DNA from: Sporosarcina sp. P32b
Lineage (GTDB): Bacteria > Bacillota > Bacilli > Bacillales_A > Planococcaceae
Direction of reading: 5' to 3'
Length of the DNA: 64,000 nt
NCBI RefSeq assembly: GCF_002743335.1
Contig: NZ_PDZB01000002.1
Location: 136,205 to 200,204, forward strand
This document shows positions 47,500 through 56,832 of this stretch, one piece after another (positions within the stretch are counted from its first letter, which is position 1; each line of letters opens with the position of its first letter). The notes below the pieces were generated by a model that worked only from the letters and a program-made list of their open reading frames with translations, had not been told where the DNA came from and did no database searches. The position numbers and the translations under genes are program-made.

Positions 47500-48031
47500 T
47501 GTGTCCCCTCCTCATCTAGTTAGTTATCATTTTATAGCTAACGCAATTGATCTCGTTTTGGATCACTATACCTCCAACAATATGGGCCTTTTTAAAGAAT
47601 GAAGTGAACGAAAGCGTTATCAATTGCATATAAGCTTTTGTAAGTAAACCATGAAGATATGAACTATGAATGAATTAGAGAACTTGTTCATTTTCTACTA
47701 TTCAGTATCAAGGACTCCATTATTAATAGTAAGCAGATTCTTTTTCTAATTTGAATACTTTTTAAACAAGGGGGTAGAAAGTAAAGAGGTTATTTAAAAG
47801 GAGTAAATAGGTGAGGAAGTGAAAGCTGTAGATATGAGGACTTTGATTTTAGGAATTCGATATGGATGTGTTTTTTGAAGGCGAAATTGAATTGTTTATA
47901 TTTTTCTTAGAGGCGATTGATCATGTTCTGAGATTCGTGAATATGTTAAATGTTGGCGCACTAAAAGGAAAGAAACATTAACTATTTCATTCCACATGTA
48001 TCATTTCTACTTATATCTGATAAAAAATATA
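47500..48031. other. Intergenic region, no gene seen
   Basis: AT-rich stretch of about 530 bases upstream of the PepSY gene. It holds CGAAAGCGTTATCA at 47609-47622, which matches the cre pattern except for the first base. No open frame with a ribosome binding site and no clear Fur box were found. Confidence 0.5.
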
Positions 48032-48481
48032 TTATTCCGGTAAATACGGACTAATATAAAAAGCGAATTCTTGTAATCGATCCTCATACTCCGGATTAAT
48101 CCGTTTCGTGTATTTCATAATGGCGCGAGTCAGTAGCGCTCTAGTCTCAGCAAAGTTGTATTCGCCTTCCTGTTGATTAAAGATGGACTTGACTGGTTTG
48201 ATCGTAAAAAAATCATCCACTGTTGCGCTGCTATTTAGCTCCATATAATTAAGTGCATCGACTGACAACACGCTGTATACACGTGCTAGAAGATCTTGAT
48301 CTCCATCGTTTTCATCCGCCACTACCTTTGCTAACTGGTTGATGCTGCGTGGTCCATTATGAAGCGCGTGCCACTTAGGTATAAATCTCCTTTTGTCACG
48401 TTGTTGCAATTCATTATATTGAGTCACTACTTCCTTTAACTCGTCTTTCATTAGTTCCATTTGATGTTGTTGAATGGTCAA
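48032..48481 (-). CDS. Hypothetical protein
   Basis: An open frame of up to 149 residues. The sequence is soluble and mostly helical, with HALHNGPRSINQLAKVVADE and a C-terminal YTKRINPEYEDRLQEFAFYI. No family recognised. The start is uncertain: TTG at 48481 or ATG codons at 48460 and 48451; none has a strong ribosome binding site. Codon use looks like a real gene. It stands alone, next to a repeated hairpin. Confidence 0.6.
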   Translation of the reverse strand: MTIQQHQMELMKDELKEVVTQYNELQQRDKRRFIPKWHALHNGPRSINQLAKVVADENDGDQDLLARVYSVLSVDALNYMELNSSATVDDFFTIKPVKSIFNQQEGEYNFAETRALLTRAIMKYTKRINPEYEDRLQEFAFYISPYLPE

Positions 48482-48582
48482 AGGGCAAATTAACGGACGA
48501 ATTGTTTTGACGTTTGATTGATCTCTTGTGTAGTGTCTGTAAATGATAGTAGATTCCTTTCAAATATATAGTTTCATATAAA

Positions 48583-48628
48583 AGGGCGTGTCTTCTAGGT
48601 TAGTAAGTTACCTAGAGGACACGCTTTT
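48583..48628. repeat. Repeated hairpin, copy 1
   Basis: CGTGTCTTCTAGGT ... ACCTAGAGGACACG (48587-48623), with AAAG before and CTTTT after, so it could work as a terminator. Its core TCTTCTAGGTTAGTA recurs at 50880. The rest of the 340-base gap 48482-48821 has no gene. Confidence 0.7.
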
Positions 48629-48821
48629 ACATTTTTGAGACGTAAGTCGGACCGTTTCGATAGGATATATGTATCGATACTCTCGATCGATGGTTTTTAC
48701 TAGATTACTCTTTGACTTCACCCACTTGGAAATATTGATTCTTAAAAATATTTACCAAGTTCAAGTGATAATGATACACTTATACTCAAGCGATATATTG
48801 ATTCTACTGGAGGTATATTCC

Positions 48822-49505
48822 ATGAACTGGGTTGAGATTCTTTCATTAAATGTAGGGAAACCAAAAGAAATGGATTTTGGAAAAAAGTCTGTTTCGACTG
48901 GTATTTTTAAAGAGCCAATTTCTCAAACAGTCTTTTTATCCTCTAGGAACTTTACCGGTGACGGTCAAGGTGATCTCGTTCATCACGGCGGTGTTCATAA
49001 GGCGGTTTGTGTGTATCCACATGAACATTATTCTCATTGGGAACGCGTCTTAGAAAGAACGCTTCCGTATGGTGCGTTTGGTGAAAACCTTACCCTAACA
49101 GGGATGACGGAAGAAGACGTATGTATCGGTGACTCTTTTCAGCTCGGTGAAGCGATTGTTCAAGTGAGTCAGCCCCGCCAGCCTTGTTTTAAGTTGGCGC
49201 TTGTCTATGAACGAAAAGATTTACCGCTTCTTGTACAAGATACAGGTTTTACAGGCTTTTATTTCCGCGTGTTGCGTGAAGGGTTGGTTTCGCCTATGGA
49301 TACATTAATTCCGTTAACACGCCAAGTACATGCTATTTCAGTATCGGAGGCGAATCGGCTGATGCATCATGATAAACAGGACTTGGAAGGTGTTCGTCGA
49401 TTGCTGGAAGTTGAAGAACTGTCTCCGAGCTGGCGCAAGACATTTGAAAAACGGGTGGCGGGTCAGGATGTAGATACTAGCGAACGGATTTCTGGTGAAA
49501 AGTGA
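48822..49505 (+). CDS. MOSC domain protein (YiiM-like)
   Basis: A 227-residue MOSC-domain protein, a pyridoxal-dependent-like beta-barrel related to the C-terminus of Moco sulfurase. Motifs are GDGQGDLVHHGGVHKAVCVYP, LPYGAFGENLTLTGM and VSQPRQPCFKLALVY with the conserved cysteine that would bind molybdenum or carry sulfur. It resembles E. coli YiiM, which reduces N-hydroxylated purines. The ATG at 48822 has CTGGAGG in front; the longer frame to 48669 overlaps noncoding sequence. Starts a small plus-strand pair with the AI-2E-type transporter 61 bases downstream. Confidence 0.92.
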   Translation: MNWVEILSLNVGKPKEMDFGKKSVSTGIFKEPISQTVFLSSRNFTGDGQGDLVHHGGVHKAVCVYPHEHYSHWERVLERTLPYGAFGENLTLTGMTEEDVCIGDSFQLGEAIVQVSQPRQPCFKLALVYERKDLPLLVQDTGFTGFYFRVLREGLVSPMDTLIPLTRQVHAISVSEANRLMHHDKQDLEGVRRLLEVEELSPSWRKTFEKRVAGQDVDTSERISGEK

Positions 49506-49566
49506 AGTGGGTATTGGATCCACATGTAGTAGACTATAGTTTATTTCACGAGAAGAGGTATAGGAT

Positions 49567-50793
49567 ATGGAAAATGATAAAATACGAACTATGACTACGT
49601 GGTTCAGAAACTGGTTTTTGGATAATAAAGTAGTCGCGATATTATTGATTTCCCTATTAATTTTATTGAACTTCCTAGTCTTTTCTAAAGTTATGTACAT
49701 GTTTCATTTTGTAAAAGAGTTTCTCGGTGTAGTGGCATTACCTATCATCATGGCGGGAATTCTATTTTATCTATTGAATCCATTGATCGATATGCTGGAA
49801 AGAAAGAAAATCAAGCGGGTTTGGGGGATCGCACTAGTCTTCGTGGTCATTAGTGGTTTAGTCGCATGGGGTATTATCATACTGATTCCGACTATACGCG
49901 AACAAGCGACTAGCCTCATTCAAAACTGGCCAGAATATTGGAATAAATTAGTAGCACAATTCGATAGCTTGTTGAGTAGTAGTATGTTTTCTCAACTACA
50001 AGGAAAGTTGGACGATATCGATCAAAACATTATCAAGTCGATAACAGAACAAACGAATGGCTTCATGGACTCTGCTTTCTCGGGGATTGGCAGCGTACTC
50101 GGAACGGTTACGAATGTGGTCATCGCATTGCTGACGATGCCGGTCCTTTTATTCTTTTTATTAAAAGACGGACGCGATTTGCCGTATCATATGATGAAAC
50201 TTTTGCCGACGAAGATGCGTGCCAATACGTATAAAGTATTGAAAGAAATCAATATGCAAATTAGCCAATATATCAGAGGTCAATTATTAGTAGCATTTTT
50301 TGTAGGATTGATGTTCTGGATTGGTTTGGCAATTGCGGGCCTTGAATATGCCGCTTTACTTGCGATATTAGCCGGAGTCCTAAACTTGGTTCCGTATTTA
50401 GGGTCGTTCCTGGCAATTATCCCGATTGTCATCATTGCGTTAGTTTCTTCGCCTTTCATGCTTGTTAAAGTAATCATTGTGTTCGCAGTTGAACAAGCAC
50501 TTGAAGGTAGATTGATCCAACCGTTGATTTTGGGTAGTAATTTGAAAATACACCCTGTCACTATAATTATCGTGTTGTTAACGGCTGGAAAATTATTCGG
50601 TGTACCCGGTGTTATTTTAGGTATTCCCGCTTACGCTGTCATCAAAGTACTTGTAGAACATATTTTCAAGTGGTATAAATCCTATTCAGGTCTTTATGCA
50701 GAGGCATATAACCCTGCGCCTAAACCGAACGTTCCCATTGAAAAAAGGAAAGTGAAGAAGCGTAAAAAGTTTAATTTTTGGAAAAAACGTTAG
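49567..50793 (+). CDS. AI-2E family transporter (YdbI/PerM-like)
   Basis: A 408-residue membrane protein of the AI-2E exporter superfamily. About eight hydrophobic segments, with an amphipathic hydrophilic stretch (about residues 100-170) between helices. Family segments are VALPIIMAGILFYLLNPLID, LLTMPVLLFFLLKDGRDLP, LLAILAGVLNLVPYLGSFLA and the C-terminal LIQPLILGSNLKIHPVTIII-like pore region. Members have been linked to autoinducer export or Na+/H+ antiport; the substrate cannot be told from sequence. A lysine-rich tail ends the protein. ATG at 49567 follows GAAGAGGT. Confidence 0.9.
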   Translation: MENDKIRTMTTWFRNWFLDNKVVAILLISLLILLNFLVFSKVMYMFHFVKEFLGVVALPIIMAGILFYLLNPLIDMLERKKIKRVWGIALVFVVISGLVAWGIIILIPTIREQATSLIQNWPEYWNKLVAQFDSLLSSSMFSQLQGKLDDIDQNIIKSITEQTNGFMDSAFSGIGSVLGTVTNVVIALLTMPVLLFFLLKDGRDLPYHMMKLLPTKMRANTYKVLKEINMQISQYIRGQLLVAFFVGLMFWIGLAIAGLEYAALLAILAGVLNLVPYLGSFLAIIPIVIIALVSSPFMLVKVIIVFAVEQALEGRLIQPLILGSNLKIHPVTIIIVLLTAGKLFGVPGVILGIPAYAVIKVLVEHIFKWYKSYSGLYAEAYNPAPKPNVPIEKRKVKKRKKFNFWKKR

Positions 50794-50871
50794 ACTTTGC
50801 CGTTAATGAAAAAGTACAAGCCCGAAATGAGATAGCTCCTCATTCCGAAGTCAATAGGGCGTTAAATAAAC

Positions 50872-50916
50872 AGAGCGTATCTTCTAGGTTAGTACATTAC
50901 CTAGAAGATACGCTCT
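50872..50916. repeat. Repeated hairpin, copy 2
   Basis: Near-perfect palindrome with arms AGAGCGTATCTTCTAGGT / ACCTAGAAGATACGCTCT. It has the same core as 48587-48623, but no T run follows on either side. A weaker hairpin at 50822-50848 lies between it and the AI-2E-type gene. Confidence 0.7.
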
Positions 50917-50985
50917 AAAAGTATTGAATTCATAAAGATGATTTGCATAATAAATTGGAAAAGCGCCCACTTCTTCGAACATCGT

Positions 50986-51339
50986 TCATTTCCCCTTGCA
51001 AAGCGCCCATAATCCTAGAACGCCACCCACAACTACGGTTAACGCGGTTAGTTTCTTCCTATCCAGAGTAGACTCAAACCTCACCTGGTCTGGTGTGATG
51101 ACATATACGCCAATGGGTTTAATAGTAAAAGCACCGCCGCTACCGTCACCACCCCCACCTACTGCATATTTAACTTTCGCCACAGGGACTACTTTTTGCA
51201 AACCAAGTTCGATCGGTTCCCCGTATATGAAGGTCACGTCTTTTTGGTTGGCAAATTTATTAAAAATCGTATTAATGGGTGTTTCACTATACTCTTTCTT
51301 CCCAGCAAACTCGTTCGGTTGAGTTTGTCCATTATTCAT
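50986..51339 (-). CDS. GerW/YtfJ family sporulation protein
   Basis: A 117-residue protein of the GerW/YtfJ family, spore-associated proteins of Bacillales. It reads YGEPIELGLQKVVPVAKVKY, then AVGGGGDGSGGAFTIKPIGV and YVITPDQVRFESTL; the glycine-rich loop and the first segment are diagnostic. A final hydrophobic stretch (ALTVVVGGVLGLWALC) may be a membrane anchor. It supports a spore-forming host. Start ATG at 51339 follows GGAGGGAA. Function in spores not settled. Confidence 0.9.
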   Translation of the reverse strand: MNNGQTQPNEFAGKKEYSETPINTIFNKFANQKDVTFIYGEPIELGLQKVVPVAKVKYAVGGGGDGSGGAFTIKPIGVYVITPDQVRFESTLDRKKLTALTVVVGGVLGLWALCKGK

Positions 51340-51464
51340 GTCTATTCCCTCCTCTCTTTACTCATTCGCCTTCTTCGGTCAATCACCTTCTATAAGACGC
51401 TTACTGATGATTTATTATTTCATTTTAATTAAAACCTCTTTTAAGTAGATGAAATATAGTTTAT

Positions 51465-51484
51465 ATAACACTTAAAGGTGTTAC
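51465..51484. promoter_or_regulatory. Candidate ArsR operator 1
   Basis: ATAACACTTAAAGGTGTTAC, an imperfect copy of the palindrome at 51493-51512. The two centres are 28 bases apart, upstream of the SRPBCC-ArsR pair. Confidence 0.62.
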
Positions 51485-51492
51485 AATAATAC

Positions 51493-51512
51493 ATAACACT
51501 TTAAAGTGTTAT
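51493..51512. promoter_or_regulatory. Candidate ArsR operator 2
   Basis: ATAACACTTTAAAGTGTTAT, a perfect 20-base palindrome 17 bases upstream of the SRPBCC gene start. Confidence 0.68.
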
Positions 51513-51529
51513 ATGAATCGGAGGTATCC

Positions 51530-51958
51530 ATGATGAATTCACAAGAGAAATTAGAAGAAATCCGTAAAACCGTTGTACTTCATGCGCCGCTTGAAAAAGT
51601 TTGGCAGGCGGTTTCTACATCAGAGGGCATGGCAGCGTGGTGGATGCCCAATTCACTTAAACCAATAGTAGGTCATGAATTTGTACTTCATACAGAGCAA
51701 TTCGGGGATTCTCCTTGTAAAGTAACAGAACTTCAACCACCTACTCGTTTAGGCTTTAATTGGGGTAAAGATTGGCATGTTTTAATTGAATTGAAAAAAT
51801 TGAGCGAAGAGGAAACAGAGCTTACGTTAATACATTCTGGTTGGGATGCAAATAAAGTAACTGAATTTGAACAACCTCATACAGTTGTTCGTGGATTTAT
51901 GGAGAGCGGTTGGGAACGTATTGTCAAAGAGAAACTTCCGGCTATTTTGAAGGCTTAA
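51530..51958 (+). CDS. SRPBCC (AHSA1-like) family protein
   Basis: A 142-residue START/SRPBCC-fold protein of the AHSA1-like group. Segments are IRKTVVLHAPLEKVWQAVST, EGMAAWWMPNSLKP, GLNWGKDWHVLIEL-like (here GFNWGKDWHVLIEL) and the C-terminal GFMESGWERIVKEKLPAILK. Such proteins bind a hydrophobic ligand in a deep pocket. The start ATG at 51530 follows GGAGGT. An ArsR gene follows after 2 bases, an arrangement common for this family. Two operator palindromes lie just upstream. Confidence 0.9.
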   Translation: MMNSQEKLEEIRKTVVLHAPLEKVWQAVSTSEGMAAWWMPNSLKPIVGHEFVLHTEQFGDSPCKVTELQPPTRLGFNWGKDWHVLIELKKLSEEETELTLIHSGWDANKVTEFEQPHTVVRGFMESGWERIVKEKLPAILKA

Positions 51959-51960
51959 AA

Positions 51961-52284
51961 GTGGTGAACCCAACTAAGCAAGATGTTTTCCAAGCGATTT
52001 CTGATCCGACTCGTCGTAGTCTGTTAAAATTGCTTGCCGAAAAAGAATTATCCATCACTGATATTGTGGAGTTTTATCCGATAAGCCGAACAGCAATAAA
52101 TAAGCATCTTCATATTCTTTTTAATGCGGGCCTCGTCAGACGTCAGAAGGTGGGAAGGGAAACTCGCTATAAGCTTACTTCTGAACCACTAATTGAACTA
52201 AAGGACTGGCTTAGTTTCTTTGAACAGTATTGGGATAAAAACTTGCTCGCTCTTAAAGAATATGTAGAGAAAAATAATGATTAG
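51961..52284 (+). CDS. ArsR family transcriptional regulator
   Basis: A 107-residue winged-helix repressor of the ArsR family. It has DVFQAISDPTRRSLLKLLAE, the recognition region SITDIVEFYPISRTAINKHL and the wing LVRRQKVGRETRYKLTSEPL. The metal-binding CxC of the arsenic subgroup is absent. GTG codons at 51961 and 51964 are both possible starts behind GAAGG; either gives the same protein less one residue. It probably binds the palindromes at 51465-51512 and represses its own operon. Signal unknown. Confidence 0.92.
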   Translation: MVNPTKQDVFQAISDPTRRSLLKLLAEKELSITDIVEFYPISRTAINKHLHILFNAGLVRRQKVGRETRYKLTSEPLIELKDWLSFFEQYWDKNLLALKEYVEKNND

Positions 52285-52292
52285 CTAGTAGT

Positions 52293-52332
52293 GGAACCGA
52301 GTATAGGAAATGTAAATTCCTCGGTTCCTTTT
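52293..52332 (+). terminator. Terminator after the ArsR gene
   Basis: Stem GGAACCGAG / CTCGGTTCC (52293-52301 and 52320-52328) followed by TTTT on the plus strand. Confidence 0.88.
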
Positions 52333-52357
52333 ACATGATTCGGTTACGACTTTGTCA

Positions 52358-52807
52358 TTATTTAATTACTTGCCTTAACTCATCTGTCATTTGCTCAACT
52401 AATTCTGGTCTTCCATGAAATTGAGCAGGTGTATTTTGGAAGAGCTCAACTTTCCAATTGCCGTCTTTGTGAACAGTAACTAGAGTTTGTAGTGCATTTA
52501 CTGTGGGCTCAATATCTGTTTTCCCAGGTGGAATCATCCCGGCAATGGCTTGTACGATTGCGGTATCCTTTCCGATTACACGAACGTCTTTCACTTTCGT
52601 CACAAAAGGCGCAGTGGGATGGTTTTCAAAGATTGACGTAAGATGCGATAAAATTTCCTGTCGTCCAACCATTTTACTTCCATCAAAACCAATTTGAATG
52701 CCTTGTTCCGTAAATAGTTCAGTCATTCCTTTTGCATCACGGTTGTTCCATGCGTCTATTAATTTTCCATAAAGACTAGTCATTTGATCTTCGTTAGAAA
52801 TATTCAT
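52358..52807 (-). CDS. SnoaL-like/SgcJ family protein
   Basis: A 149-residue NTF2-like fold protein of the SgcJ/EcaC (DUF4440-related) group. Motifs are YGKLIDAWNNRDAKGMTELF, the strand pattern IGFDGSKMVGRQEILSHLTS, and VTVHKDGNWKVELFQNTPAQFHGRPE, a typical ending. These proteins may isomerise or bind small organic molecules; the reaction is unknown. Start ATG at 52807 has a modest ribosome binding site (AAAAAAGGGGAA). Convergent to the SRPBCC-arsR operon. Confidence 0.88.
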   Translation of the reverse strand: MNISNEDQMTSLYGKLIDAWNNRDAKGMTELFTEQGIQIGFDGSKMVGRQEILSHLTSIFENHPTAPFVTKVKDVRVIGKDTAIVQAIAGMIPPGKTDIEPTVNALQTLVTVHKDGNWKVELFQNTPAQFHGRPELVEQMTDELRQVIK

Positions 52808-52885
52808 GCACTGTTCCCCTTTTTTTCATATATATTATTTCCCTTACTTCGTCTCTTGTATAACGGGTAGCCACTACGTACTTCA

Positions 52886-53092
52886 CTAATTGGTATGTGA
52901 TTTCGATTTGATAATAGTTTCACTAATAAACCCCATTATGATGCCGACACCGATCGGAAGTAGTGAAATTTCAGTATGCGAAAGTGAGAAATTAAAGATA
53001 AGAATATCTATATTCCCTATAAAGCCTATTACATATAGTACTATCATCGTTCCAAATGAAACGAGTAACGGAATCCAAAAGGACTTATTCAC
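52886..53092 (-). CDS. Small two-helix membrane protein
   Basis: A 68-residue protein with two hydrophobic stretches (about residues 7-32 and 43-62) and a short basic tail KSKSHTN. The GTG start at 53092 follows GGGAGGTGG, a strong site. No family recognised. It stands alone between the SnoaL-like gene and the catalase. A membrane location is predicted. Confidence 0.7.
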   Translation of the reverse strand: MNKSFWIPLLVSFGTMIVLYVIGFIGNIDILIFNFSLSHTEISLLPIGVGIIMGFISETIIKSKSHTN

Positions 53093-53434
53093 AACTCCAC
53101 CTCCCGATCTAGTAGATTGTCAGTGATGTATTTATTATGAAAACTAGTATTCTAATCTACTTGTTCTTTCACGTTGTACACATATGGCTCCTTAAATGCG
53201 ATCTTCTCTAGACATTTCTTACGATAAAGTATATCATTTTTCCGCTAAATTATCTAACTACTCTGTCTTTCATTTTATTGAACACAGATCAAACCCGTCA
53301 ATAGAAAAGCTTGTATTTGAAAATAAAAAACATCTATATAAGTCACAAATGGAGAGGCTTGCGTGATCTCATTTGTTTCCTATACAGATGCTACTCTGCA
53401 TATTAATTTGAATTGAAAGAGCTATTCCTTTTCA
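53093..53434. other. Intergenic region between the small membrane protein and catalase
   Basis: AT-rich, no gene. The only structure seen is a bulged hairpin at 53345-53376 (ACAAATG.AGA / TCTCATTTGT); it lies downstream of catalase and may end that transcript, though the T run is poor. It should also hold the promoter of the small membrane protein gene. Confidence 0.4.
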
Positions 53435-55081
53435 TCAATAAGGGTCTGCTTCATGACCTTTATCCACTGCATCTTTCACAGCCGATTTAGAATCGGGCGT
53501 TCCTTGTCCGAATTTTGATTGACCCGCGTCACGGCCAGGGACGTTAGGTTCTGCCGCCATCCCTTCGAACTCTTTCATTTTCTGTTCAATACCTGCTTGT
53601 ACAAGACGTCCGTATTCAAAATCCGCTTGTGTGAAGTGATCGATCATTGCTTCTTGAATACGTACATCACACGCTGCGAGCGCTTCGGAGAGGTTATTAA
53701 TTAATTCCTCTCGTTCCCATTCTTCAAACTGCCGGAACGTCTCGCCTGCTTGTCCATAATTATTCGGTCGGTCAATCGGTGCGCTCATCGCTGCTGCATT
53801 ATACGTAGGTCTATGCGGAGGTCGACTTTCTCCTGTTGCTTCCTTAAATCCACCGAGCATGGAGGGTTCATAATTAATATGCGGATTGTCTCCCGACTCG
53901 CTTGGGTCTCGATGATCCATTTGACCACGTTGCTGGTTTGTCCGAACTTCTTTTTTGGGTGCATTAACAGGTAACTGGAGATAATTCGTGCCGATACGAT
54001 GACGCTGTGTATCGGAGTACGAGAATGTACGACCTTGAAGCATTTTATCGTCGGAAAAATCCATTCCGTCTACAAGTACACCGGTTCCGAAAGCGGCTTG
54101 CTCGATGTCCATATGAAAATCATCAGGGTTGCGGTCTAATACCATCTTCCCTACAGGCAACCAAGGAAACTGTTCTTCTGGCCAAAGTTTTGTATTATCA
54201 AGCGGATCAAAATCGAGTTCTGGGTGGTATCCATCTTCCATAATTTGCACGAAAAGTTCCCATTCAGGAAACTCTTTACGTTCGATTGCCTCAGATAAAT
54301 CCTGCGTCGCATGTGCAACATTTTTCGCCTGAACGGCGTCGGCATCTTCTTGAGTTAAATTACGAATGCCTTGTTTTGGCTCCCAATGATACTTCACTAA
54401 AACTGCTTCACCTTTGTCATTCACCCACTTGTATGTATTCACACCTGAGCCTTGCATGTGACGATACGTGGCGGGAATGCCCCATGGTGAAAACAAAAAC
54501 GTGATCATATGGATAGATTCTGGTGATCGAGAGACAAAATCAAACATGCGTTGTGGATGCGGTATATTAGAAGCTGGATCGGCTTTGAATGCGTGAATCA
54601 TATCAGGGAACTTCATCGCATCTCGAATGAAAAAGATCTTTAGATTGTTTCCTACCAAGTCCCAGTTGCCATCTTCTGTATACATCTTCACCGCAAACCC
54701 TCGTGGATCCCGTGCAGTTTCGGGCGAATCTTTAGCGCCTGCTACAGTAGAGAAACGAGCGACTAAAGGCGTTCTCTTTCCAGCACCCGAAAACACTTTG
54801 GCACGGGTGTACTTTTCAACTGGCTCGTTCCCTGCTTTGCCATACGTTTCAAAATATCCAAACGCACCCGAACCTCTCGCATGGACGACTCGTTCAGGTA
54901 TTTCCTCACGATCAAAATGAGAAATTTTTTCGATAAAATGATAATTCTCGAGTGTAGCCGGACCACGGTCACCAATTGTCCTGATATTTTGATTATCCTG
55001 TACTGGATGCCCTTGGCGTGTCGTAAGTATTTCTCGCTCTTCCATTTGACCGTCATTCTGTTTACGTTGTTTCTTTTCCAC
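53435..55081 (-). CDS. Catalase, heme-dependent
   Basis: A 548-residue monofunctional heme catalase. Active-site His67 lies in [16 protein letters not shown], Asn in [14 protein letters not shown], and the heme-ligand Tyr in [20 protein letters not shown]. The GTG at 55081 is the start: it follows GAGGAGG, while the upstream frame starts inside that site. The C-terminal tail of about 60 residues beyond the core is rich in charged residues and Gly. It breaks down hydrogen peroxide in the cytosol. A GTTTAT-N13-GGGTCA sequence 45 bases upstream suggests sigma-B control, as for general stress catalases. Which class (KatA/KatE/KatX) is not decided. Confidence 0.94.
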   Translation of the reverse strand: MEKKQRKQNDGQMEEREILTTRQGHPVQDNQNIRTIGDRGPATLENYHFIEKISHFDREEIPERVVHARGSGAFGYFETYGKAGNEPVEKYTRAKVFSGAGKRTPLVARFSTVAGAKDSPETARDPRGFAVKMYTEDGNWDLVGNNLKIFFIRDAMKFPDMIHAFKADPASNIPHPQRMFDFVSRSPESIHMITFLFSPWGIPATYRHMQGSGVNTYKWVNDKGEAVLVKYHWEPKQGIRNLTQEDADAVQAKNVAHATQDLSEAIERKEFPEWELFVQIMEDGYHPELDFDPLDNTKLWPEEQFPWLPVGKMVLDRNPDDFHMDIEQAAFGTGVLVDGMDFSDDKMLQGRTFSYSDTQRHRIGTNYLQLPVNAPKKEVRTNQQRGQMDHRDPSESGDNPHINYEPSMLGGFKEATGESRPPHRPTYNAAAMSAPIDRPNNYGQAGETFRQFEEWEREELINNLSEALAACDVRIQEAMIDHFTQADFEYGRLVQAGIEQKMKEFEGMAAEPNVPGRDAGQSKFGQGTPDSKSAVKDAVDKGHEADPY

Positions 55082-55125
55082 TGTATTCCTCCTCGACAAA
55101 GTGCTTTCTAATTCTACCGACAGTA

Positions 55126-55150
55126 TGACCCGAACAGGAATAAGATAAAC
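55126..55150 (-). promoter_or_regulatory. Candidate sigma-B promoter of catalase
   Basis: On the minus strand GTTTAT, 13 bases, GGGTCA: the -35 is one mismatch, the -10 about two, from the sigma-B consensus. 45 bases before the start codon. The rest of the gap 55082-55387 has the ABC operon terminator. Confidence 0.5.
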
Positions 55151-55300
55151 ACCTACACTTCACTTCGAGAGAAACGGTACAATTCGCACGCAAGGCTTCC
55201 AGAATACTGCTTGTTGTATATATTTTAAATGCTTCCACGTTTCCCGGGAAATCTCAGAAGGTCGGATTGAGCAGGGGTAGGAAGATAGTGAATTGAATAC

Positions 55301-55350
55301 AAAAAGCACCGGCTCACTGAACAATGGATAACTGTTCGGAGAGCTAGTGC
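55301..55350 (-). terminator. Terminator of the amino-acid ABC operon
   Basis: Stem GCACTAGCTC...GAACA / TGTTC...GAGCCGGTGC (55306-55350) with TTTTTG after it on the minus strand; 38 bases after the ATPase gene stop. Confidence 0.85.
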
Positions 55351-55387
55351 CTCTTGTGAAACTATGAATGAAACTTTTCTACCGTTG

Positions 55388-56113
55388 TTATACGTCTACC
55401 ATTTCTAGAAATTGCAGCGTTCGTTCATTTGTGGAGTGATTAAAGAATGTCTCTGGATCAGAATCTTCAATGATGACTCCTTCGTCTAGCATAATGACTC
55501 GGTCTGCCACGTTTTTCGCGAACTTCATTTCGTGTGTCACGACGATCATCGTCATCCCTTCCTCTGCTAGGTTTTGCATGACTTGCAACACTTCCCCAAC
55601 GAGTTCGGGGTCTAAAGCAGAAGTCGGTTCGTCGAATAACAAGACTTTCGGTTCCATGGCAAGTGCTCGAGCAATCGCCACACGTTGTTTTTGACCACCG
55701 GATAATTTATTAGGGTAGACTGCCGCTTTTTCGGATAGCCCTACCTTTTTTAATATCCCGTGTGCCATCTTTTCCACTTCTACTTTGTTTAATTTTTTGA
55801 CCATCAGAGGAGCTTCCATAACATTCTCTAATACAGTTTTATGTGGGAATAAATTAAAGTGTTGGAACACCATCCCGACTTCCGCACGGATTTTCACCAA
55901 ATTGTCTTTTTTCTGATTGACTTGCTTTCCATCAATTGTAATAACGCCTTCATTCGTTAATTCTAAAAAGTTTAAACAGCGTAAAAAAGTACTCTTGCCT
56001 GAACCACTGACCCCTATGAGCACCACTACTTCTCCACGGTGTACTTCCATGTCGATACCTTTTAACACGTTCAAATCTCCAAATGACTTATGAATATTTT
56101 CTGCTTTAATCAT
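55388..56113 (-). CDS. Polar amino acid ABC transporter, ATPase
   Basis: A 241-residue ATPase of the GlnQ/polar amino acid type. Walker [11 protein letters not shown]-loop [17 protein letters not shown], signature [16 protein letters not shown], Walker [15 protein letters not shown] and H-loop VVTHEMKFA. It powers uptake with the permease and binding protein encoded upstream. Start ATG at 56113 is chosen because it begins [12 protein letters not shown], the normal family start; the longer frame only adds five residues. The gene begins 14 bases after the permease stop. Confidence 0.94.
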   Translation of the reverse strand: MIKAENIHKSFGDLNVLKGIDMEVHRGEVVVLIGVSGSGKSTFLRCLNFLELTNEGVITIDGKQVNQKKDNLVKIRAEVGMVFQHFNLFPHKTVLENVMEAPLMVKKLNKVEVEKMAHGILKKVGLSEKAAVYPNKLSGGQKQRVAIARALAMEPKVLLFDEPTSALDPELVGEVLQVMQNLAEEGMTMIVVTHEMKFAKNVADRVIMLDEGVIIEDSDPETFFNHSTNERTLQFLEMVDV

Positions 56114-56127
56114 CGGATCTGCCCCCA

Positions 56128-56799
56128 TTATTTATCCACATCCAATTTGTTCTCATACCATTTTAATAGAGCGCTGAAGATTAGGACGAGAATTAGATAA
56201 TAAAGACCAACTACGAGAAACGTTTCAAATTGTTTAAAGTTAGAGGCGGCGACGCGATTGGCCAAACCGAATAATTCAGATACACCAATAACATAGACTA
56301 GAGACGAATCTTTCAATGTGATGATGAATTGGTTTCCGAGCGGCGGAATGGCACGTCGTAAAGCTTGTGGAAAGACGATCCGTCTCATCGTTAATGAACT
56401 ATTCATACCAAGTGCAAGACTCGCTTCACGTTGACCTTTATCAATTCCTTGAATAGATCCACGGAAGATTTCCGCAATATACGCACCATTATGAACACCT
56501 AGTGCAATCGCACCTGCCCAAAAGTTATCTAATACGATAATAGATGTGATCCCAAAGTATAGAAACATAATTTGAACAATTAACGGAGTTCCACGAATGA
56601 GCGTTATATAAATATTCGCGATCGTCTGCAGTATTTTGGAGTTTGAAATCTTCATCAGTGCGAAAATAACACCTAAAATCATCCCAATTACAACTGCAAT
56701 CGCTGTGATTTCAATCGTTAATAGACCTGCTTGTAAAAATCCTTTGTACGTATTTTTGAATACGTCAACAAATGTTAGTATAAACTCAGGCACCGGCAC
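56128..56799 (-). CDS. Polar amino acid ABC transporter, permease
   Basis: A 223-residue permease of the His/Glu/Gln family with five expected helices. The EAA loop region reads [49 protein letters not shown]. The start is GTG at 56799 or 56793; no strong site is seen. It lies 33 bases after the binding-protein gene in the same operon. No substrate-specific residues are recognised. Confidence 0.93.
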   Translation of the reverse strand: MPVPEFILTFVDVFKNTYKGFLQAGLLTIEITAIAVVIGMILGVIFALMKISNSKILQTIANIYITLIRGTPLIVQIMFLYFGITSIIVLDNFWAGAIALGVHNGAYIAEIFRGSIQGIDKGQREASLALGMNSSLTMRRIVFPQALRRAIPPLGNQFIITLKDSSLVYVIGVSELFGLANRVAASNFKQFETFLVVGLYYLILVLIFSALLKWYENKLDVDK

Positions 56800-56832
56800 A
56801 CCAACTTTCTAAGAAATAGGTGGAGATTGTAG

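Noticed and set aside
48669-48821. N-terminal extension of the MOSC protein
   Set aside because: The ATG at 48822 has a strong ribosome binding site and gives the normal family start.
50822-50848. Terminator after the AI-2E-type gene
   Set aside because: A hairpin can form but no T run follows on the plus strand; left uncalled.
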